Part shown: piece after piece, positions 1-9,744 of the stretch
Layout: every line of letters begins with the position of its first letter
Position numbering within the stretch: position 1 is the stretch's first letter
Source: Bradyrhizobium nanningense
GTDB lineage: Bacteria > Pseudomonadota > Alphaproteobacteria > Rhizobiales > Xanthobacteraceae
DNA: 64,000 bases
Direction: 5' to 3'
Assembly: GCF_004114535.1 (NCBI RefSeq)
Contig: NZ_LBJC01000019.1
Coordinates: 62,001 to 126,000 of the forward strand
Position numbers and translations under genes: made by a program
The notes under the pieces: model-generated
What the model saw: the letters and a program-made list of their open reading frames with translations, nothing else
Told to the model about the DNA's origin: nothing
Databases searched by the model: none

Positions 1-80
1 GGCACCATCTTGCCGCCGAGGGAGACATGAAGCCCGTGAAGGGGGGGGCGTTTCAGGGAGTCTTGGTCGTGCGCTAGCAT
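1..80 (-). CDS. gcvT: Glycine cleavage system T protein (aminomethyltransferase), 5' end only
   Basis: Aminomethyltransferase of the glycine cleavage system takes the methylene group from lipoyl-bound aminomethyl on GcvH to tetrahydrofolate, releasing ammonia. Only the first 26 codons lie in the window; the gene runs off the left edge. Reading from the ATG at 80 the product begins MLAHDQDSLKRPPLHGLHVS and continues LGGKMV, matching the conserved GcvT N-terminus (LH...LGGKMVPFAGY). The tandem glycine riboswitch lying directly upstream on the same strand supports the assignment independently. Function of the family is established; the start codon is my choice because it is the first in-frame ATG after the riboswitch. 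Confidence 0.85.
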   Translation of the reverse strand, partial: MLAHDQDSLKRPPLHGLHVSLGGKMV

Positions 81-144
81 CTTTAGGGGCCCTCGGCGGT
101 TCCCCGGGGACGATTCCCCTGAGGACACCAGTCGAAGCCCCATC

Positions 145-315
145 TGTCGCTGTGCCTGAGAGTATTATCCCGTCGGCGGACGCTGGTCCGGGCCTACGCC
201 CGTCAGCGCCTCTTTCCAGATGCTGTCAAAGCCACGCGGTCCTTTTGCCTGAGAGTTTCCGGGGCGGTTGCTCCTTCGGCGCCGGCTGCCTAAAGCCGGT
301 CTCTCCCGACGTGGC
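145..315 (-). promoter_or_regulatory. Tandem glycine riboswitch upstream of gcvT
   Basis: On the minus strand two glycine-aptamer signatures follow each other. The first runs from GGGAGAG (about 309-301) to the motif CTCTCAGGCAAAAGGAC (about 256-240). The second ends with CTCTCAGGCACAG (about 162-150). Both carry the CUCUCAGGCA core and are joined by a short linker, the classic arrangement of glycine-binding tandem aptamers. The element lies about 65 bases upstream of the gcvT start, where glycine binding normally switches on the cleavage-system operon. The outer boundaries are approximate because they were drawn by eye. Confidence 0.9.
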
Positions 316-559
316 CGTACGATACAGATGGGTACAGACCACAGGCCAGCCAAGCCTGTCAACGCGTCCGCTTGCCCTATCAACGGGATTGGCAACGGGA
401 ATTGAGCGGTTGCGGCAACCCTCTGATCTGCTTGCAGATCTCCTTGCACACTTTCTGGACAGGGAAGCTGGCCTTGTCTAAAAGCGCTTTGGCCCGCAGA
501 TATCAGCCTTAACGTTACGGTTTGGATGGCGAGAAGCGGGTCCAAGCACACCCGATTGG
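316..559. other. Divergent intergenic region between gcvT leader and alaS
   Basis: No convincing gene lies here. The stretch must contain the promoters for the riboswitch-gcvT transcript (minus) and for alaS (plus), but no promoter element was clear enough to call by eye. Confidence 0.5.
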
Positions 560-3247
560 ATGAACATGAGCGGCGTCAACGAGATCAGGTCGACCTTTCT
601 GAACTTCTTTGCCGAGAACGGCCACGAGATCGTGGCGTCCTCGCCACTCGTGCCGCGCAACGATCCGACGTTGATGTTCACCAATGCCGGCATGGTGCAG
701 TTCAAGAACGTCTTCACCGGCGTCGAGAAGCGACCGTACCAGCGCGCCACCACCTCGCAGAAATGCGTGCGTGCCGGCGGCAAGCACAACGACCTCGACA
801 ATGTCGGTTACACCGCGCGCCATCTCACCTTCTTCGAGATGCTCGGCAACTTCTCGTTCGGCGACTACTTCAAGGAGCGTGCGATCGAGCTCGCCTGGAC
901 GCTGATCACCAAGGAGTTCGGGCTGAAGAAGGACAAGCTCCTCGTCACGGTCTACCACACCGACGACGAGGCCGCGGGCCTGTGGAAGAAGATCGCCGGC
1001 TTCTCCGAGGACCGCATCATCCGCATTCCGACCTCGGACAATTTCTGGGCGATGGGCGACACCGGCCCGTGCGGCCCGTGCTCGGAGATCTTCATCGACC
1101 GCGGCGAGCACATCTGGGGCGGGCCTCCGGGCTCGCCGGAAGAGGACGGCGACCGCTTCCTCGAATTCTGGAATCTCGTGTTCATGCAATACGAGCAGGT
1201 GACGAAGGAGGAGCGCGTCGGCTTGCCGCGCCCCTCGATCGACACCGGCATGGGCCTGGAGCGCATGGCTTGCATCCTGCAGGGGGTCGAGAGCGTGTTC
1301 GAGACCGACCTGTTCCGCCATCTGATCGAGGCGACCTCGTCCGCGCTCGGCAGCGGGCCGACTGAGCAAAATGTCGCCTCGTTCCGCGTCATCGCCGACC
1401 ACTTGCGCTCCTCGGCCTTCCTGGTCGCCGATGGCGTGCTGCCCTCGAACGAGGGCCGCGGCTATGTGCTGCGCCGGATCATGCGCCGCGCGATGCGCCA
1501 TGCGCAGCTGTTAGGGGCGAAAGAGCCGCTGATGCATCGCCTGGTCTGGGCGCTGGTGCGCGAGATGGGCCAGGCCTATCCCGACCTGATGCGCGCGGAG
1601 AATCTGATCGAGGAAACGCTGTGGCTGGAAGAGACCCGCTTCCGCAAGACTCTTTCGCGCGGCTTGGCAATTCTCGACGAGAAGAGCGCGTCCTTGACGA
1701 AGGGCGACATGTTCGACGGCGACGTCGCCTTCACGCTGTACGACACCTACGGCTTCCCGCTCGATCTGACGCAGGACGCACTGAAGTCGCGCGGCATCGG
1801 CGTCGACCAGGCCGCGTTCACTGACGCCATGGAGCGGCAGAAGGCCAAGGCGCGCGAGTCCTGGAAGGGCTCTGGGGAAGCGGCGTCCGAGGCGATCTGG
1901 TTCCCGCTGCGCGAGAAGCTGGGTGCGACCGAATTCCTCGGCTATGAGACCGAGAGCGCCGAAGGCGTGGTGTCGGTGCTGGTGAAGGACGGCGCCGAGG
2001 TCACCAGCCTGAAGGCCGGCGATACCGGCGCGATCGTGCTGAACCAGACGCCGTTCTACGCGGAATCAGGCGGCCAGGTCGGCGACACCGGCGTGCTCAC
2101 GGGCGAGGGCGGCATCAAGTTCCGCGTCACCGACACGCAGAAGAAGCTCGGCGATTTCTTCGTCCACGTCGGCAAGGTCGAGAGCGGCGAGCTGAAGCTC
2201 GGCACCGCGCTGCAGCTCGAGGTCGATCATTCCCGCCGCTCCTCGATCCGCGCGCATCACTCGGCGACGCATCTCATTCACGAGGCGCTGCGCCAGGTGC
2301 TCGGCGACCACATCGCCCAGCGCGGCTCGATGGTCGCGCCGGACCGGCTGCGCTTCGACTTCGTGCATCCGAAGCCGATCACGGCGGAGGAGCTCGCCCG
2401 TGTCGAGGACATCGCCAACGACGTGGTGCTGGAGAACGACGAGGTCACCACGCGCGTGATGGGCGTGGATGAGGCCCGCGAGGCCGGCGCACGTGCGCTG
2501 TTCGGCGAGAAATACGGCGACGAGGTCCGCGTCGTCTCGATGGGCAGGACAGCGCGCGAGCGTGGCGCCAATACGCTTGGCTGGTCGGTCGAGCTCTGCG
2601 GCGGCACCCACGTCAAGCGCACCGGCGACATCGGCCTGATCACGCTCACGAGCGAGAGCGCGGTGGCCTCCGGCGTGCGCCGTATCGAGGCGCTGACCGG
2701 CAATTATGCGCGCAAGCATGCCAACGACACCATGGCGCTGGCGAAGACCGCGGCGAACGAGCTGCGCACCTCGCTCGACGACGTGCCGGCGCGCATTGCC
2801 GCGCTGATGGAGGAGCGCAAGAAGCTCGAGCGTGAGCTGTCCGATGCCCGCAAGAAGCTGGCGATGGGCGGCGGCGCTGCCGCCGGCAGTAACGGCGCAG
2901 CCGCGGGCGTGCGCGAGGCCGGCGGCGTCAAGCTGATGGCCCGCGCGGTCGAGGGCATCGAGATGAAGGATCTCAAGAGCCTCGCCGACGACGGCAAGAA
3001 GCAGATCGGCTCCGGCGTCGTCGCGATCGTCGGCGTCACCGAGGACGGCAAGGCCGGTGTCGTGGTCGGCGTCACCCAAGACCTCACCGCGCGCTTCAAC
3101 GCCGTGAACCTGGTGCGCGTCGCCTCCGAGGCGCTCGGCGGCAAGGGCGGCGGCGGCCGGCCCGACATGGCGCAGGCCGGCGGTCCTGATGGTGCCAAGG
3201 CGACCGAGGCGCTGGCTGCGATCGAAAAAGCGATGGGGGCTGCGTGA
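560..3247 (+). CDS. alaS: Alanyl-tRNA synthetase
   Basis: Cytosolic class II aminoacyl-tRNA synthetase that charges tRNA-Ala and edits mischarged Ser/Gly. The 895-residue product has the usual AlaS length and order. The catalytic core begins [17 protein letters not shown] and contains [19 protein letters not shown]. The editing domain carries HHSATH at about residue 565 and the zinc-binding CGGTH at about residue 680. The C-terminal domain is rich in Lys/Glu, then Gly/Ala. Two close starts exist (560 and 566, MNMSG or MSG); many family members begin at the second. It stands alone on the plus strand, with the channel gene starting four bases after its stop, so the two may be co-transcribed. 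Confidence 0.97.
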   Translation: MNMSGVNEIRSTFLNFFAENGHEIVASSPLVPRNDPTLMFTNAGMVQFKNVFTGVEKRPYQRATTSQKCVRAGGKHNDLDNVGYTARHLTFFEMLGNFSFGDYFKERAIELAWTLITKEFGLKKDKLLVTVYHTDDEAAGLWKKIAGFSEDRIIRIPTSDNFWAMGDTGPCGPCSEIFIDRGEHIWGGPPGSPEEDGDRFLEFWNLVFMQYEQVTKEERVGLPRPSIDTGMGLERMACILQGVESVFETDLFRHLIEATSSALGSGPTEQNVASFRVIADHLRSSAFLVADGVLPSNEGRGYVLRRIMRRAMRHAQLLGAKEPLMHRLVWALVREMGQAYPDLMRAENLIEETLWLEETRFRKTLSRGLAILDEKSASLTKGDMFDGDVAFTLYDTYGFPLDLTQDALKSRGIGVDQAAFTDAMERQKAKARESWKGSGEAASEAIWFPLREKLGATEFLGYETESAEGVVSVLVKDGAEVTSLKAGDTGAIVLNQTPFYAESGGQVGDTGVLTGEGGIKFRVTDTQKKLGDFFVHVGKVESGELKLGTALQLEVDHSRRSSIRAHHSATHLIHEALRQVLGDHIAQRGSMVAPDRLRFDFVHPKPITAEELARVEDIANDVVLENDEVTTRVMGVDEAREAGARALFGEKYGDEVRVVSMGRTARERGANTLGWSVELCGGTHVKRTGDIGLITLTSESAVASGVRRIEALTGNYARKHANDTMALAKTAANELRTSLDDVPARIAALMEERKKLERELSDARKKLAMGGGAAAGSNGAAAGVREAGGVKLMARAVEGIEMKDLKSLADDGKKQIGSGVVAIVGVTEDGKAGVVVGVTQDLTARFNAVNLVRVASEALGGKGGGGRPDMAQAGGPDGAKATEALAAIEKAMGAA

Positions 3248-3251
3248 AGCC

Positions 3252-4484
3252 ATGCGCCCCGTTCTGCGAGGGCGTCGGCTTCGCGATCCCAATATGATGG
3301 ATCGCCTCTACGAATTGCTGGAGCACGACCCGCTGGCCTATTCGGCCGGGTCGCGCTTCATCCAGATCATCATCGGCGTCATCGTGCTCAATGTGGTCGC
3401 GATGGTCCTTGCTTCGGTGCCGGAGCTGGACGCGCGGTTCGGCGCGCTGTTCGAAGCCATCACCATCCTGTCCGTGATCGTGTTCGCGCTGGAATATCTG
3501 GCGCGGCTGTGGACCGTGGCCGGCCACACTCCGCGTAAGGGGTCCGCGCTGTCCGACCGGCTCGGTTACCTCTTCTCCACGCTCGGCCTCATCGACCTCA
3601 TGGCGTTCCTGCCCGCTGCCATCGTGCTCGCCGTCGGCCGGCATGCGACGCTGGCGGCGCTCGGCGTGCTGCCGTTCTTCAAGCTGGTCCGCTATTCGCC
3701 GGCGATGCGCTCGCTGCTCGCCGCCGTGCATGCCGAGCGGCGCGCGCTGATCGGCTGCATCGTCATCCTGACCGGCGCTGTCTTGACCTTCGCCTCGCTG
3801 CTCTACGCCATCGAGCGCGACGTGCAGCCGGACAAGCTCGGCACCATCCCGCACGCGATGTGGTGGGCGATCGTGACGCTCGGCACCGTCGGCTATGGCG
3901 ACGTCGTGCCGGTGACGCCGCTCGGCAAGCTGATCTCGACATTCGCCATCATCTCAGGCTTCGCCATGATCGCGCTGCCGGTCGCGATCATCTCCACCGC
4001 CTTTGCCGAAGAGGTGAAGCGGCGCGATTTCGTCGTCACCTGGGGCATGCTGGCGCGGGTGCCGCTGTTCTCGCATCTGGCGGCCGCGGAGATCGCCGAC
4101 ATCATGCGGCTGTTGCGCGCGCGCACCGTCGAGCAGGGCGAGGTCCTGGTGCGGCGGGGCGATGTCGCGTCGTCGATGTATTTCATCACCGCCGGCGAGG
4201 TCGAGATCGCGCTGCCGAGCCAGCATGTGCGGCTTGCCGACGGCACCTTCTTCGGTGAGATCGCGCTCTTGCACAAGACCAAGCGCAGCGGCACGGTGAC
4301 GGCGACGCGCAAGACGCGCCTGTTGGTGCTCGACGCCCAGGATTTTCACGCTCTGATCGCGCGCATGCCGACGCTCGCCGACCACGTCCACACCACCGCC
4401 AAGGCAAGGCTTGCCGATAGCGGCGATCTCGCCGCGGCAGAACTTGCGCAGGCGGAGAAGGGCGGCGGGGGCGAGACGAGCTGA
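3252..4484 (+). CDS. Cyclic nucleotide-gated K+ channel (MlotiK1-like)
   Basis: Inner-membrane potassium channel with a cytosolic cyclic-nucleotide-binding domain. Six hydrophobic segments are visible over about residues 25-260. The pore helix is followed by the selectivity filter TVGYGD, preceded by IERDVQPDKLGTIPHAMWWA, which closely resembles the structurally studied Mesorhizobium MlotiK1 channel. The C-terminal cNMP domain (about residues 280-395) has FFGEIALL and RSGTVTA, the phosphate-binding cassette. The start at 3252 gives about 410 residues; ATG-ATG at 3294 is an alternative. It follows the alaS stop by four bases. The physiological role in this organism is unknown. Confidence 0.88.
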   Translation: MRPVLRGRRLRDPNMMDRLYELLEHDPLAYSAGSRFIQIIIGVIVLNVVAMVLASVPELDARFGALFEAITILSVIVFALEYLARLWTVAGHTPRKGSALSDRLGYLFSTLGLIDLMAFLPAAIVLAVGRHATLAALGVLPFFKLVRYSPAMRSLLAAVHAERRALIGCIVILTGAVLTFASLLYAIERDVQPDKLGTIPHAMWWAIVTLGTVGYGDVVPVTPLGKLISTFAIISGFAMIALPVAIISTAFAEEVKRRDFVVTWGMLARVPLFSHLAAAEIADIMRLLRARTVEQGEVLVRRGDVASSMYFITAGEVEIALPSQHVRLADGTFFGEIALLHKTKRSGTVTATRKTRLLVLDAQDFHALIARMPTLADHVHTTAKARLADSGDLAAAELAQAEKGGGGETS

Positions 4485-4499
4485 CGTCGCGGCCGCGTC

Positions 4500-5000
4500 T
4501 CAGCCCTTCTTCAGGAAAACATACTCCGCCGAGTAGGGCGCGCTTCTGAACTCGCCGGCCTTCTCGCATGCGCCATCGAGCTTGCCGCCATGGGTGTTGA
4601 TGCGCTGGATCGTAGTGACCGGCGTCAGCGTACCGCTACCGCGGCGGGCGGTGACTTCCAGCTTCAGCCAAGCGATATCGATCGCCGTCGCGCCCGGCGT
4701 GTTGCCGGCGGCCTTGCCGACCACCGCACTGCCGTCGGCGAGTTCCCAGTTCGGGCCGGCATAGTGCCGCCCAATCGTCTTGCCGTCGGACAGCAGCGTC
4801 GCGATCGGCTCGCGGAAGGCCAAGGCGAGCTTGCCGTCGGGGCCGGCCTTGCACTCATAGACCTGCGCGCCTTCGGCGTGGACGCTGAGCACGACGCTCT
4901 CGCCGGGCGCGGCGATGGCCTCGGGAAGCGGCTCCGCGGCTGCGGCCGGCCCGATCAGGGCCGCGAGCAGCATTGTGGGGACAGTAAGCTTGATAGACAT
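4500..5000 (-). CDS. Secreted DUF3455 protein
   Basis: A 166-residue protein with an N-terminal signal peptide (MSIKLTVPTMLLAALIGPAA, cleavage probably after AAA near residue 22). The mature part matches the DUF3455 pattern: VHAEGAQVYECK, a middle section on the assay-like theme GRHYAGPNWELADGSAVVGK, and the end TTIQRINTHGGKLDGACE. The family is widespread in proteobacteria and has no settled function. The start at 5000 has a GGAGA ribosome site 7-8 bases upstream. It lies downstream of icd on the same strand but is separated from it by an intrinsic terminator, so it is probably transcribed alone. Confidence 0.85.
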   Translation of the reverse strand: MSIKLTVPTMLLAALIGPAAAAEPLPEAIAAPGESVVLSVHAEGAQVYECKAGPDGKLALAFREPIATLLSDGKTIGRHYAGPNWELADGSAVVGKAAGNTPGATAIDIAWLKLEVTARRGSGTLTPVTTIQRINTHGGKLDGACEKAGEFRSAPYSAEYVFLKKG

Positions 5001-5023
5001 GATCGTATCTCCGCGCGAAGGCC

Positions 5024-5061
5024 TCAAAAAAGAAACGGGCCGCGCTTGAAGGGCGCGGCCC
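5024..5061 (-). terminator. Intrinsic terminator of icd
   Basis: On the minus strand a 9-base-pair GC stem (GGGCCGCGC / GCGCGGCCC, loop of about 7) is followed by GTTTCTTTTTTGAG, a clear U-tract. It sits 44 bases beyond the icd stop codon. Confidence 0.9.
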
Positions 5062-5104
5062 GTGATGATGTCTGGCCCAGTCGGGCGGAATTGCGGATGG
5101 CCGA

Positions 5105-6319
5105 TTAGGCCGCCAGCGCCTTCGTCAGGTTTTCCGCGACCTTGTCGAGGAAGCCGGTGGTCGAGAGCCAGCGCTGGTCGGCGCCGACAAGCAGCGCGAG
5201 GTCCTTGGTCATGTAGCCTTGTTCGACGGTGTCGACGCAGACCTTCTCCAGCGTGTTGGCGAACTTGGCGAGCTCGGCATTGTTGTCGAGCTTGGCGCGG
5301 TGGGCGAGGCCTCTCGTCCAGGCGAAGATCGACGCGATCGAGTTGGTCGAGGTCTCCTTGCCCTTCTGGTGCTCGCGATAGTGGCGGGTCACCGTGCCGT
5401 GGGCGGCCTCGGCTTCCACCGTCTTGCCGTCGGGGGTGAGCAGCACCGAGGTCATCAGGCCGAGCGAGCCGTAGCCCTGGGCGACCGTGTCGGACTGCAC
5501 GTCGCCGTCGTAGTTCTTGCAGGCCCAGACATAGCCGCCGGACCATTTCAGCGCCGAGGCCACCATGTCGTCGATCAGGCGGTGCTCGTAGGTCAGGCCC
5601 TTCGCCTCGAATTCCTTCTTGAACTCGCGGTCGTAGATGTCCTGGAAGATGTCCTTGAAGCGGCCGTCATAGACCTTGAGAATCGTGTTCTTGGTCGAGA
5701 GATAGACGGGGTAGTTGCGCAGCAGGCCGTAGTTCAGCGAGGCGCGGGCGAAGTCGATGATGGAATCGTCGAGATTGTACATCTCCATGGCGACGCCGGC
5801 CCCGGGCGCCTTGAACACTTCCTTCTCGATCACGGTGCCGTCCTCGCCGACGAACTTCATCGACAGCGTGCCCTTGCCCGGGAACTTGAAGTCGGTGGCG
5901 CGGTACTGGTCGCCATAGGCGTGGCGGCCGATGATGATCGGCTTGGTCCAGCCGGGAACCAGGCGCGGCACGTTCTTGCAGATGATCGGCTCGCGGAAGA
6001 TCACGCCGCCGAGGATGTTGCGGATGGTGCCGTTCGGCGACTTCCACATCTGCTTGAGATTGAACTCCTTCACCCGGGCTTCATCAGGGGTGATGGTGGC
6101 GCACTTGACGCCGACGCCGACCTTCTTGATCGCCTCGGCGGCGTCGATGGTGACCTGATCGTTGGTGTGGTCGCGGTGCTCCATGCCCAGGTCGAAATAC
6201 ATCAGCTCGACATCCAGGAACGGGGTGATCAGCTTGTCCTTGATGTACTGCCAGATGATCCGGGTCATCTCGTCGCCATCGAGTTCGACGACGGGATTGG
6301 ATACCTTGATTTTTGCCAT
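5105..6319 (-). CDS. icd: NADP-dependent isocitrate dehydrogenase
   Basis: TCA-cycle enzyme converting isocitrate to 2-oxoglutarate with production of NADPH. The 404-residue product is of the homodimeric eukaryote-like type: [20 protein letters not shown], the substrate loop [13 protein letters not shown], the dehydrogenase signature region [20 protein letters not shown], and [14 protein letters not shown] near the cofactor site. The start at 6319 follows an AAGAGG ribosome site and matches family length; the 14-residue upstream extension is rejected. It is monocistronic by appearance, with its own terminator downstream. Confidence 0.97.
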   Translation of the reverse strand: MAKIKVSNPVVELDGDEMTRIIWQYIKDKLITPFLDVELMYFDLGMEHRDHTNDQVTIDAAEAIKKVGVGVKCATITPDEARVKEFNLKQMWKSPNGTIRNILGGVIFREPIICKNVPRLVPGWTKPIIIGRHAYGDQYRATDFKFPGKGTLSMKFVGEDGTVIEKEVFKAPGAGVAMEMYNLDDSIIDFARASLNYGLLRNYPVYLSTKNTILKVYDGRFKDIFQDIYDREFKKEFEAKGLTYEHRLIDDMVASALKWSGGYVWACKNYDGDVQSDTVAQGYGSLGLMTSVLLTPDGKTVEAEAAHGTVTRHYREHQKGKETSTNSIASIFAWTRGLAHRAKLDNNAELAKFANTLEKVCVDTVEQGYMTKDLALLVGADQRWLSTTGFLDKVAENLTKALAA

Positions 6320-6668
6320 GATCGGGGAAGCCTCTTGGGAACGGCGCTTGCGGCGCACCACGTGAATATCCGCCGCCTCTTAGCACCGGACCGCGGCGGG
6401 CGAAAGCCAAGGGATTATGCACTTTTAGCCGATCCAGCCCCCACAGATGGGAAGCCGGGCCCGGCCGCGCCGGGCGGGCAGGGATGAGGTTTCCAGCGAG
6501 ATTCAAAAGTCGAATCCAACCCGTTATTTCCCTTGAGAATTTTGTCAGGACAGGCAAACGACAGGCGGACAACCCGGCCGGCCCAATGCGAACCTGATAG
6601 GCCGGCTTGAATCAATTCCTGAGAGCGCCTTGCCAAGGCCTTGAGAGACAGAGTGAAAGCAAAGCGAG
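6320..6668. other. Divergent intergenic region between icd and trmJ
   Basis: About 350 bases with no supported gene. It must carry promoters for icd (minus) and for the TrmJ fusion gene (plus). Open frames crossing it are extensions or shadows. I see no clear operator or RNA element. Confidence 0.5.
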
Positions 6669-7868
6669 ATGTCGGGGACTGACAAGAGCAAGGCGGGGCT
6701 TTCCCTCGACGGTCCCATCGTGATCCTGGTCGAGCCGCAGCTCGGAGAAAACATCGGCATGGCCGCGCGTGCCATGGGCAATTTTGCGTTGTCGGCGCTG
6801 CGCATCGTCAACCCCAGAGACGGCTGGCCCAACCTCGCCGCCCAGCGCGCCGCGGCCGGCGCGGACCATATTCTGGAAAAGGTGGAATTGTTTGGCACGG
6901 TGGAAGAGGCGGTCGCCGACCTCGACCTCTTGTTCGCCACCACCGCGCGCCCCCACGACCAGGCCAAGCCGGTGGTCGGACCGGAGGCTGCGGCTAGCGA
7001 GATCGCCGGGCACGTCGCGACCGGCGGCAAGGCCGGTATTCTGTTCGGCAGGGAGCGCTGGGGGCTGACCAACGAGGAGGTCGGGCTCGCCAACCGCATC
7101 GTCACCTTCCCGGTCAATCCGGGCTTCGCCTCGCTCAACCTCGCCCAGGCCGTGCTGCTGGTCGGCTATGAATGGTTCAAGCTGATGACGTCGGGCGAGT
7201 TGCCGCACGCGATGCCGGAGCGCTCCGAGCGCGCCTCGCAGCACCAGATGCAGGCTTTCTTCGACAACCTCGTACGCGAGCTCGACAAGGTGGAATTTTT
7301 GCGTCCCGCCGAGAAGCGCGACACCATGCTGGTGAACCTGCGCAACATCTTCACCCGGATGGAGCCGACCAAGCAGGACATGCACACCCTGCACGGCGTG
7401 GTGATGGCGATCGCGGAGGGGCGCAAAGGCCCGGCCAAGGGCGGCGTGCTCGACGGCGAGCAGGCAACGCGCCTGCGCGCGCTTCTCGCCGAGCAGGGGC
7501 AGGGCGGCGGCGTCTCCGACAGCGGCTCGACCGTGCGCGGCCTCGCCCGCCTGCTCCGCCGAAACCCGACCGACGCCGAGCGCCTGCTTTGGCAGGCCCT
7601 GACCCGCGACCGCCGTTTCGCCGGCCAGTTCAAGCGCCAGACTCCGGTGGGGCGTCACATCCCGGACTTCGTCTCCTTCCCGCACCGGATCGCGATCGAG
7701 CTGGTCAACCCGGGCGAGGGCGACGCGATCGCTGCGGACCGCGCGGGGCGGCGGAGCTGGCTGGAGGCGCGGGACTATCGGGTGCTCGACATTCGCGCGG
7801 CGGATGTGGAGCGCGATCTGGAGGCGGAGTTGGTGCGGCTGCAGGGGATGATGGGGCACAGCGCGTAG
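6669..7868 (+). CDS. trmJ: TrmJ-type tRNA 2'-O-methyltransferase fused to a DUF559-like domain
   Basis: SPOUT (SpoU) methyltransferase expected to 2'-O-methylate tRNA position 32. Residues 14-250 contain the knot motifs: VEPQLGENIGMAARAMGNF, GILFGRERWGLTNEEV at about 123, and SLNLAQAVLLVGYEW at about 151. The 399-residue product is far longer than TrmJ alone (about 245). The last ~110 residues (from LARLLRRNPTDAERLLW to VERDLEAELVRL) look like DUF559, a restriction-endonuclease-like fold. The usual acidic IELDGxxH core reads IELVNPGEGD here, so nuclease activity is doubtful. The start has no strong ribosome site. The methyltransferase call is secure; the role of the C-terminal part is unknown. 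Confidence 0.9.
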   Translation: MSGTDKSKAGLSLDGPIVILVEPQLGENIGMAARAMGNFALSALRIVNPRDGWPNLAAQRAAAGADHILEKVELFGTVEEAVADLDLLFATTARPHDQAKPVVGPEAAASEIAGHVATGGKAGILFGRERWGLTNEEVGLANRIVTFPVNPGFASLNLAQAVLLVGYEWFKLMTSGELPHAMPERSERASQHQMQAFFDNLVRELDKVEFLRPAEKRDTMLVNLRNIFTRMEPTKQDMHTLHGVVMAIAEGRKGPAKGGVLDGEQATRLRALLAEQGQGGGVSDSGSTVRGLARLLRRNPTDAERLLWQALTRDRRFAGQFKRQTPVGRHIPDFVSFPHRIAIELVNPGEGDAIAADRAGRRSWLEARDYRVLDIRAADVERDLEAELVRLQGMMGHSA

Positions 7869-7888
7869 GTTGCGTAGCGCGAAGGTTT

Positions 7889-8004
7889 CGTAGGGTGGAT
7901 TAGCCGAAGGCGTAATCCACCAAAATCTGGCGCGGCGACCGAAGTGGTGGATTACGCCCACGGACCGCGCTGTGCGCGGGCCGCGAGCTAATCCACCCCT
8001 ACGC
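7889..8004. repeat. Dispersed palindromic repeat, GTGGATTA family (copy 1)
   Basis: The outer arms CGTAGGGTGGATTAGC and GCTAATCCACCCCTACG are imperfect inverted copies, with inner arms GCGTAATCCACC and GGTGGATTACGCC. The same design recurs at 12198-12284 and 53473-53614. It lies between two convergent genes, where the folded RNA could end both transcripts. Confidence 0.85.
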
Positions 8005-8006
8005 AC

Positions 8007-8756
8007 TTAGCGTCCGAGCTGCACCTTCCGTTCTACCGCGATCCATGTCGTCTTCGCCACAGCCAGCAACTTCCCGGCTTCATCATGCAGCGCGGCTTCG
8101 GCCGTGCGCTTGCGGCCGTCGCGGCCGGTGGGCCAGGCGGTGATGATGCAGGGCTCGCCGGGGCGGGGGCGGGCTTCGATGCGGGCTGACATCCGTCCGA
8201 GCAGGAGCGGGGTGTTCTCGAAGCTGCCGCTCCGTGAATCGTAATTGCAGGCAAAGCCGGTGGGGCAATCGAGCGCGGACCAGAGAAATTCGGGCGCGAC
8301 GAGGCCATCCTCGGCGGCAAGATTCGGGTCGGGTGCCCAGCTCGCGGCGAGAACGGGGGTCTGCGCATAACGGCGGAGCGGGCCGGCGAAGATGCGCAGG
8401 CCATCGCCTTTCGTCCTTGCGGGACCGCAGACGAAACAGTTCGGCAGCGGATGCTCGTGCGGCCTGAACAACGCGAGCAATTCGGCCGTGCGCGCTTCCG
8501 GCAGGCTGGCGATCTCGACCCGCGCAAGCTCGACGCTCGCGGCGCGGCCGGTGGCGACGGCCTTGCCGCCGTCGCGAAGCTCCCATGTGCCGTCATTCGT
8601 CGCGATGGCATCGAGCGGCGTGTCGAGGGGCGGCGGCGCGCGTAGCGTTACCTCCGCAGGTCCGGGAATGTGCCGGGCCAGCCGGCCGCAGACATAGCCG
8701 CCGTTGCCGGAGTTCGGAGGGCCGCAATAGCGCTTGTCGATGATGATCTCTGTCAT
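8007..8756 (-). CDS. Hotdog-fold thioesterase-like protein
   Basis: A 249-residue cytosolic protein beginning MTEIIIDKRYCGPPNSGNGG. The sections GGYVCGRLARHI, LRAPPPLDTPLDA, then NCFVCG followed by GDGLRIFAG resemble a two-domain hotdog-fold hypothetical family found in actinobacteria and alphaproteobacteria, in which NCFVCG precedes the second hotdog. The substrate is unknown; a thioesterase or dehydratase-like role is inferred only from the fold. The start at 8756 is preferred to 8786 because the MTE start matches the conserved part. It is convergent with trmJ and its start is 10 bases from the end of the quinone oxidoreductase, so it may be the last gene of that operon. Confidence 0.6.
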   Translation of the reverse strand: MTEIIIDKRYCGPPNSGNGGYVCGRLARHIPGPAEVTLRAPPPLDTPLDAIATNDGTWELRDGGKAVATGRAASVELARVEIASLPEARTAELLALFRPHEHPLPNCFVCGPARTKGDGLRIFAGPLRRYAQTPVLAASWAPDPNLAAEDGLVAPEFLWSALDCPTGFACNYDSRSGSFENTPLLLGRMSARIEARPRPGEPCIITAWPTGRDGRKRTAEAALHDEAGKLLAVAKTTWIAVERKVQLGR

Positions 8757-8766
8757 GGTGCGCACT

Positions 8767-9744
8767 CTACCTGATCCTGAGCACAATTCGTCCTTGAACG
8801 GTCCGGTTGGCCACGGCGCGCATGGCCTCGGTCACCTCCTCCAAAGGGAGGACGCGGTCGATGTGAGGGCGGATTTGTCCGCCGGCCAGCAATTGCACGA
8901 GCGACTCGTTCATGCGCGCCGCCTCCGCGGGGAATTTTTCCGCCCAGGCGCCGACAAAGACGCCGATGATGGAATAGTTCTTCAGCAGCGGCAGGTTCAT
9001 CGGCAGTGACGGAATCTCGCCGCCAGTGAAGCCGATCGGCATCAGCCGTCCGCCCCAGGCCATCACACGGGCCATCTGCTCGAATATCGCGCCGCCGAGA
9101 TTATCGAAGCCGATGTCGATGCCATTGCCGCCGGTGATCGCCTTGATCCGGTCGCGCAGATCTTCGCTGCGATAGTTGACGACCGCGCCGGCGCCATAGC
9201 CGCGAACCAGGGCCGCCTTGTCGTCGGAGCCGACGCCGGCGACGATACGCAGGCCCAGATGGCGGGCGAGATCGACCACGGCAAGTCCAACACCGCCGGC
9301 TGCCCCCGTGACGAACAGCGTTTCGCCACGCTGCGCTCGTGCCCGCTCGACCAGCGCATAATAAGCCGTGCCGTAATTATGCAGGAAAGCCGCTGCGGTC
9401 TCGAACGAGACGCCGTCGGGCAACCGCACGCACTTGGATTCCTTCGCAATCATCCGTTCGGCGTAGCAGCCGGTCCAGCTGCTGCAGGCTATGCGATCAC
9501 CGGGCGCGAACTTGGTCACCTTGTTGCCGGTTGCGACAACGGTTCCGGATGCCTCCGTGCCCGGCACGAAGGGCGTCGGCGGCCGCATCTGGTAAAGACC
9601 GGAAACCAGCAGCTGGTCCATGAAGCTTACCGAGGCCGCATGGACGTCGATGAGAATATCGTGAGCGGCGGGCTGGGGCACATCGATCTCACCGAGGCGC
9701 AAATCGCCAGGTCCGGTGAACGAGTGGCAGAGAATGGCTTTCAT
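8767..9744 (-). CDS. NADPH:quinone oxidoreductase / zinc-less MDR dehydrogenase
   Basis: A 325-residue medium-chain dehydrogenase/reductase of the quinone oxidoreductase (Qor) branch, which reduces quinones or enones with NADPH. An N-terminal GroES-like domain (VPGTEASGTVVATG, FAPGDRIA) precedes the Rossmann domain with the NADPH loop VTGAAGGVGLAVVDLA and the later NLGG and GGRLMPIGFTGG segments. Zinc-binding residues are absent, as usual in this branch. Its ATG overlaps the stop of the upstream methyltransferase gene (ATGA at 9744-9741), which indicates translational coupling. The natural substrate cannot be read from sequence. Confidence 0.88.
   Translation of the reverse strand: MKAILCHSFTGPGDLRLGEIDVPQPAAHDILIDVHAASVSFMDQLLVSGLYQMRPPTPFVPGTEASGTVVATGNKVTKFAPGDRIACSSWTGCYAERMIAKESKCVRLPDGVSFETAAAFLHNYGTAYYALVERARAQRGETLFVTGAAGGVGLAVVDLARHLGLRIVAGVGSDDKAALVRGYGAGAVVNYRSEDLRDRIKAITGGNGIDIGFDNLGGAIFEQMARVMAWGGRLMPIGFTGGEIPSLPMNLPLLKNYSIIGVFVGAWAEKFPAEAARMNESLVQLLAGGQIRPHIDRVLPLEEVTEAMRAVANRTVQGRIVLRIR

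Noticed and set aside
515..1501. Long minus-strand open frame opposite alaS
   Set aside because: It has low-complexity Arg/Ala/Leu content typical of an antisense shadow of a GC-rich gene; the opposite strand is clearly AlaS.
2066..3292. 408-codon minus-strand frame opposite the alaS 3' half
   Set aside because: Antisense shadow with no domain; the real gene is on the plus strand.
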